Both the position numbers and the translations under genes were made by a program. Positions 60,944 to 64,000 of a stretch of DNA of 64,000 nt are shown piece after piece. The stretch's first letter is position 1. Each line of letters opens with the position of its first letter. The stretch comes from Salinigranum rubrum. GTDB lineage: Archaea; Halobacteriota; Halobacteria; Halobacteriales; Haloferacaceae. The notes beneath the pieces are model-generated. The model ran no database searches, was not told the origin of the DNA, and was given only the letters and a program-made list of their open reading frames with translations. The stretch lies in the NCBI RefSeq assembly GCF_002906575.1, contig NZ_CP026309.1, positions 3,100,001 to 3,164,000 of the forward strand. The letters are read 5' to 3'.

Positions 60944-62780
60944 CCGAGACCCCCGGGTCGCAGGCGAGGGGCGACGAACACACACGGAGACACCGGCTCG
61001 AACATCAACACGGCCACGAGTCCGCGTTGGCGGTCACCTACGGAGGGGTCACCGACCTCCAGCGGGCGCTCCTCCTCGTCAGCTTCCTGGGGGTCGCCGC
61101 GTTCTCGCTCCGCATCGCCGGAGTCGTCTCCGTCCCCGTACTGTATCTCGTCCCGACGCTCGTCGCGTATCCGTTGAGCCGCCTCCTCCGGCGGACCTGC
61201 CCCCCACGAGCCTCGACGGACTCTATCTGGCGGTGCTGTTCCTCGGACTCGGGGGAATCCTCGCGTTCAGCTCGACGTATCCGGTGGGGTACGCCGACGT
61301 TCAGGTGCACATCGCCGCGACCCTCGAGACGGTCGTGGACGGGCGGCTCGACTTCCGCCCGGAGAGTTCGATAAACTTCGTCGCGCTGTACGTGGTGACG
61401 ACCGCACTGGCCGACCTGACAGGGACGTCGGTACCGGCAGCGGCCCGGTTGTTCCCCGTGGCGGCGTTCGTCGTGTCCGTGCTGGTGTTCTACCACGGCA
61501 TCGCTCGTCGGTTCCTCGACGCCCGAGCCGCACTGTTCGCGGCGTTCGTGTTCGGGACCAACTGGGGCGTGTTCCGCTTCGGCGTCGAGTTCCGAACGCT
61601 GAACGTCGCGCTGTTGTTCCTCCTCGTGGTGATTTCGCTCCTGATCAGAGAGTGGTTCACCACCCACCTCGCGAAGGAGAACATGGTGGTGTACACGCTC
61701 TTGATCGCCGCACTGGCGACGAGCCACCTGACGACGTACGCGTTTTACCTGGCCATGCTCACCGTCGTCGTCGTGGCGTTCGCCCTCCAGCAACCGCGAC
61801 GAAACCTCCTCAACTACCTCCTCGTCTCCGTGGCGGCGCTGTTCGGATACATGACGTACGTCGGCGGCTCGCTCCGTGCCACGACGGTCGTCGTCGGGGC
61901 CGAGGCGTTGAGCATCGTCGCACGGTTCACCGGAACCGCCCCGGCCGCCAGCTACGGCACCAGCACGCAGGGGCTGATCGGTCTCACGTACGGCTACAAC
62001 ATGTTCCTCGCCCAGTGGACCCTCCGCGGGCTGTTCGTCCTCTCGTTCGGGCTGTTCGTCTTCGGGTGGGTACGTCGACGCGAGCGGTTCGGCACGCTCG
62101 TGATACTCGCCAGCGGTGTACTCGGATTCGGCGTGCTCGCGACGAGCTTCGTGGCGACGTTCGTCAACCCGAGCCGGGTGCTGACGTTCTTCGCCCTCCC
62201 GTACGCACTCACCTACGCGGGAGGGCTCTGTTACGCGTTCCACGAACGTCGGTGCGAGGAGGACGTCACCACGACCACGACACCACGCCGGTTCGAGGCA
62301 GTTCACCGCTTGCTCGACCGGACCGACCGGCTCCTCAGCGGACCGACCGCCAGAACGGTGGTTCGCGTCATCGTCGTCGCCGTCGTCCTGATCGCGGTCA
62401 CGTCGACGTTGATGAAGTTCCCCGCGTTCATCGTCGGCGAGACCGAGCCGATCCGCACCCACCAACCGATCGACGACCTCCCCTACCTGCAGTTCGACGG
62501 CTACGAGACGTCGGCACGGACGTTCGTCCTCTCCCACCACGCAGGACCAGTTCAGTACGCGTACGGCGACTGGACGAGAGCGACAGCGCCGTTCTACTCG
62601 TCCGTCATCGAACAGCCCGACGAGGACATCGCCGACGAACTCGACCGGCTCACGCTCGTCGGCGTGGAGTATCACGCGTGGGCCGATTCGGAGGTCGAAC
62701 TCGCGCCGGACGCCGACCGCGTCTACGACAACGGAGAAGTCGTCCTGCATCACGAGACGGCAGTGGTGAACCGCCCGTAG
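60940..62780 (+). pseudogene. GT-C-like membrane glycosyltransferase, frameshifted
   Basis: With one base restored this is a 613-residue polytopic protein with about 12 helices, from the GTG at 60940 (inside the GTGA overlap). After a hydrophilic start come LLLVSFLGVAAFSLRIAGVV and VLYLVPTLVAYPLSRLL. Following the break come YLAVLFLGLGGILAFSSTYP, an extracytoplasmic YADVQVHIAATLETV loop, the remaining helices and a soluble C-terminal domain. The six C at 61200-61205 should be seven to join RRTCPP to TSLDGLYLAV. The layout fits membrane transferases using a lipid-linked sugar (ArnT/PMT-like). No WWDYG motif is present, so it is not AglB. Confidence 0.75.
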
Positions 62781-63217
62781 CGAACCGGCGGACCGAAGCG
62801 AGTTTCGAGAGACGGGGAGTCTGCGTTCGGTGCCTCGGCCGGTGTAAATTCCACCACATTGATTATAGAAACATATAAAATCAACAATTATTGGCTAATT
62901 TCCGAACAATAAGTTTATGTAAAATATCACCGTTTAGTCGAATGCGATGGCACGCGAACGCAGCGAACGAGTCGAGAGAAGTCGCAGACAGGTCTCAGAC
63001 TCCTGGTCTACGGCTGTCGGCTCTCACCGACCCGAGCGACTGCCGGTTCGAACGGCTTCGTTCGGCCTCGCTGCGGTGGGCACGACACATCAGTATGTCG
63101 ACAGCCCGAGCTGTCCATCCAAACTGGACAGAGTCCGGCACGACTCACGGCGACGCGGCAGTTCCGCGCCGGAACAGTGAGCCGAGCCGAAGCCACCACC
63201 AACCAGGAACTACGACC
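62781..63217. other. AT-rich intergenic region before the beta-helix gene
   Basis: No gene is seen in about 440 bases. 62855-62935 is a marked A/T-rich stretch with several box-like words (ATATAAAA, TTTATGTAAAA), the strongest such patch in the window. A hairpin CTGTCC/GGACAG spans 63109-63127. The patch separates the glycan locus from the next gene. Confidence 0.5.
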
Positions 63218-64000
63218 ATGACCCCAAACCACGGCTACAACACGCCGACTGAAGGAACGCTCGACTGGCACCTCCCGCTGAACGACAACTTCGACCGACT
63301 GGAACGAGACGTTCCCGTCGTCGACGTCGAATCGAATCTGGACACGTACGTCCCCCACACCGGCACCCTGTTCTTCGCCACCGACACCGGCCGCCGGTTC
63401 GTCGGTGACGGTGAGAACTGGAGCGAACTCCCGTACCCCGACGGGACGACCAGCAACGACAGCGGCTCGTCGTCGGACGACGGCAGTTCGACCGACAGCA
63501 CCGCGAACGTCGTCGTCTCGATCAGCAGCGGAACGGCCTCTGCGGCCCGGGACGGCTCGGAGTTCGCCTCCGGCGACGCCGACTCGGTCTTCGACTCGGT
63601 GATGAACGGGCTCCGAAGCGGTGATCACGTTCTCATCGAATCCGGGACCTACGAGATCAACACGCTCAAACAGACCAACGGCCTCACCGACATCACCTGG
63701 GAGAGCAAGGGCGAGGTGTACCTCGACGACAAGGGCACACCGCAGAACCGCATGTTTGGGTTCTGGAACTGCGATGGCGTCCTCATCACGGGCGGAACGT
63801 ACGACTACGATCAACCGAACAACGTCGACGACGGGAAACCCGGTACACAGAGCATCCTCAACGTCAAATACTCGACCAACATCGAAATCGAGGACACGAC
63901 CCTCCTGAACGCCGAGGACATGTTCGTCGGCGGGAACAACGCCACCTACGTCAACATCCACCACAACGAGATGCGCAAGAGCGGCGAGCGAGGGGTCTAC
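63218..64000 (+). CDS. Right-handed parallel beta-helix protein, 5' part
   Basis: A 261-codon open frame that runs off the right edge. It starts MTPNHGYNTPTEGTLDWHLP and has no signal peptide. Residues about 15-70 (LNDNFDRLERDVPVVDVESN, then THT-like TGTLFFATDTGRRFVGDGEN) form an N-terminal domain seen on phage-tail-like and haloarchaeal beta-helix proteins. A Ser/Asp-rich linker (about 72-92) leads into a helix region with SGTYEINTLKQTNGLTDITW, FWNCDGVLITGGTYDY and ATYVNIHHNEMRKSGERG, the pattern of pectate-lyase-like coils. A role in polysaccharide binding or cleavage is inferred from the fold and the neighbouring glycan genes. Confidence 0.72.
   Translation, partial: MTPNHGYNTPTEGTLDWHLPLNDNFDRLERDVPVVDVESNLDTYVPHTGTLFFATDTGRRFVGDGENWSELPYPDGTTSNDSGSSSDDGSSTDSTANVVVSISSGTASAARDGSEFASGDADSVFDSVMNGLRSGDHVLIESGTYEINTLKQTNGLTDITWESKGEVYLDDKGTPQNRMFGFWNCDGVLITGGTYDYDQPNNVDDGKPGTQSILNVKYSTNIEIEDTTLLNAEDMFVGGNNATYVNIHHNEMRKSGERGVY

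Noticed and set aside
62781-63217. tRNA or attachment site in the AT-rich gap
   Set aside because: No cloverleaf, no TTC-A arm and no direct repeat of useful length could be recognised.

Overview
The window is chromosomal DNA of an extremely halophilic archaeon. It is strongly GC-rich with acidic proteins, short or absent leaders behind A/T boxes, Tat-type signal peptides, a bacterioruberin-type C50 carotenoid cluster, a halocyanin-like protein, HTH_10 (Bat-type) and haloarchaeal winged-helix regulators, and an archaeal fructose PTS. The PTS and the gene order around crtB (HVO_2523-type zinc finger, crtB, kinase, cruF, lyeJ, crtD, SDR) point to the Haloferacaceae. That placement is inference from gene content, not from a search.\n\nLayout. 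1-1.9 kb: 3' part of class II ribonucleotide reductase. 1.9-6.0 kb: secreted spondin-like protein, a histidine-kinase remnant, a lipoprotein and small membrane proteins with an ArsR-like regulator. 6.0-14.6 kb: sulfite-oxidase-like molybdoenzyme, zinc-finger microprotein, crtB, PAS histidine kinase, and the overlapping crtD-lyeJ-cruF operon that turns lycopene into bacterioruberin, then an SDR. 14.7-18.7 kb: ZIP metal transporter with a palindrome over its start codon, then a less GC-rich block (halocyanin, Bat-type regulator, MDR oxidoreductase) ending in a VIT1/CCC1-like gene fragment. 18.8-28.1 kb: housekeeping and hypothetical genes (UspA, TIGR00300 protein, glutamate-cysteine ligase family, hydrolase, NAD synthase). 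28.2-31.5 kb: pfkB-ptfC-ptfA-ptsH, without the EI and IIB genes expected beside them. 32.1-38.0 kb: DEDD exonuclease, TetR regulator, RND transporter and a COG1361-type exported protein. 38.2-44.5 kb: one 2071-residue secreted protein with a sugar-dehydrogenase beta-propeller and repeated Ig/cadherin-like/LamG modules.\n\n44.9-62.8 kb is a surface-polysaccharide or protein-glycosylation locus. It holds a flippase, two sulfatase-superfamily enzymes, a third phosphatase-fold protein with a degenerate metal motif, an anchored surface protein, three GT4 and one GT2 glycosyltransferases, a MoxR ATPase, a DUF1616 membrane protein, a pyruvyl-transferase-like protein and a GT-C-like membrane protein. 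An AT-rich gap then precedes a parallel beta-helix protein that runs off the right edge. No nucleotide-sugar biosynthesis gene and no recognisable AglB is present.\n\nFour otherwise intact genes (sulfite oxidase, histidine kinase, NAD synthase, GT-C protein) are each broken by one missing base in a G/C run, and a fifth such shift lies in the VIT1-like fragment. The direction and context are always the same, so homopolymer base-calling error is the leading explanation. The most interesting regulatory signal is a promoter module shared with identical 35-base spacing by pfkB and ptfC. I saw no rRNA, tRNA, CRISPR array or insertion sequence.
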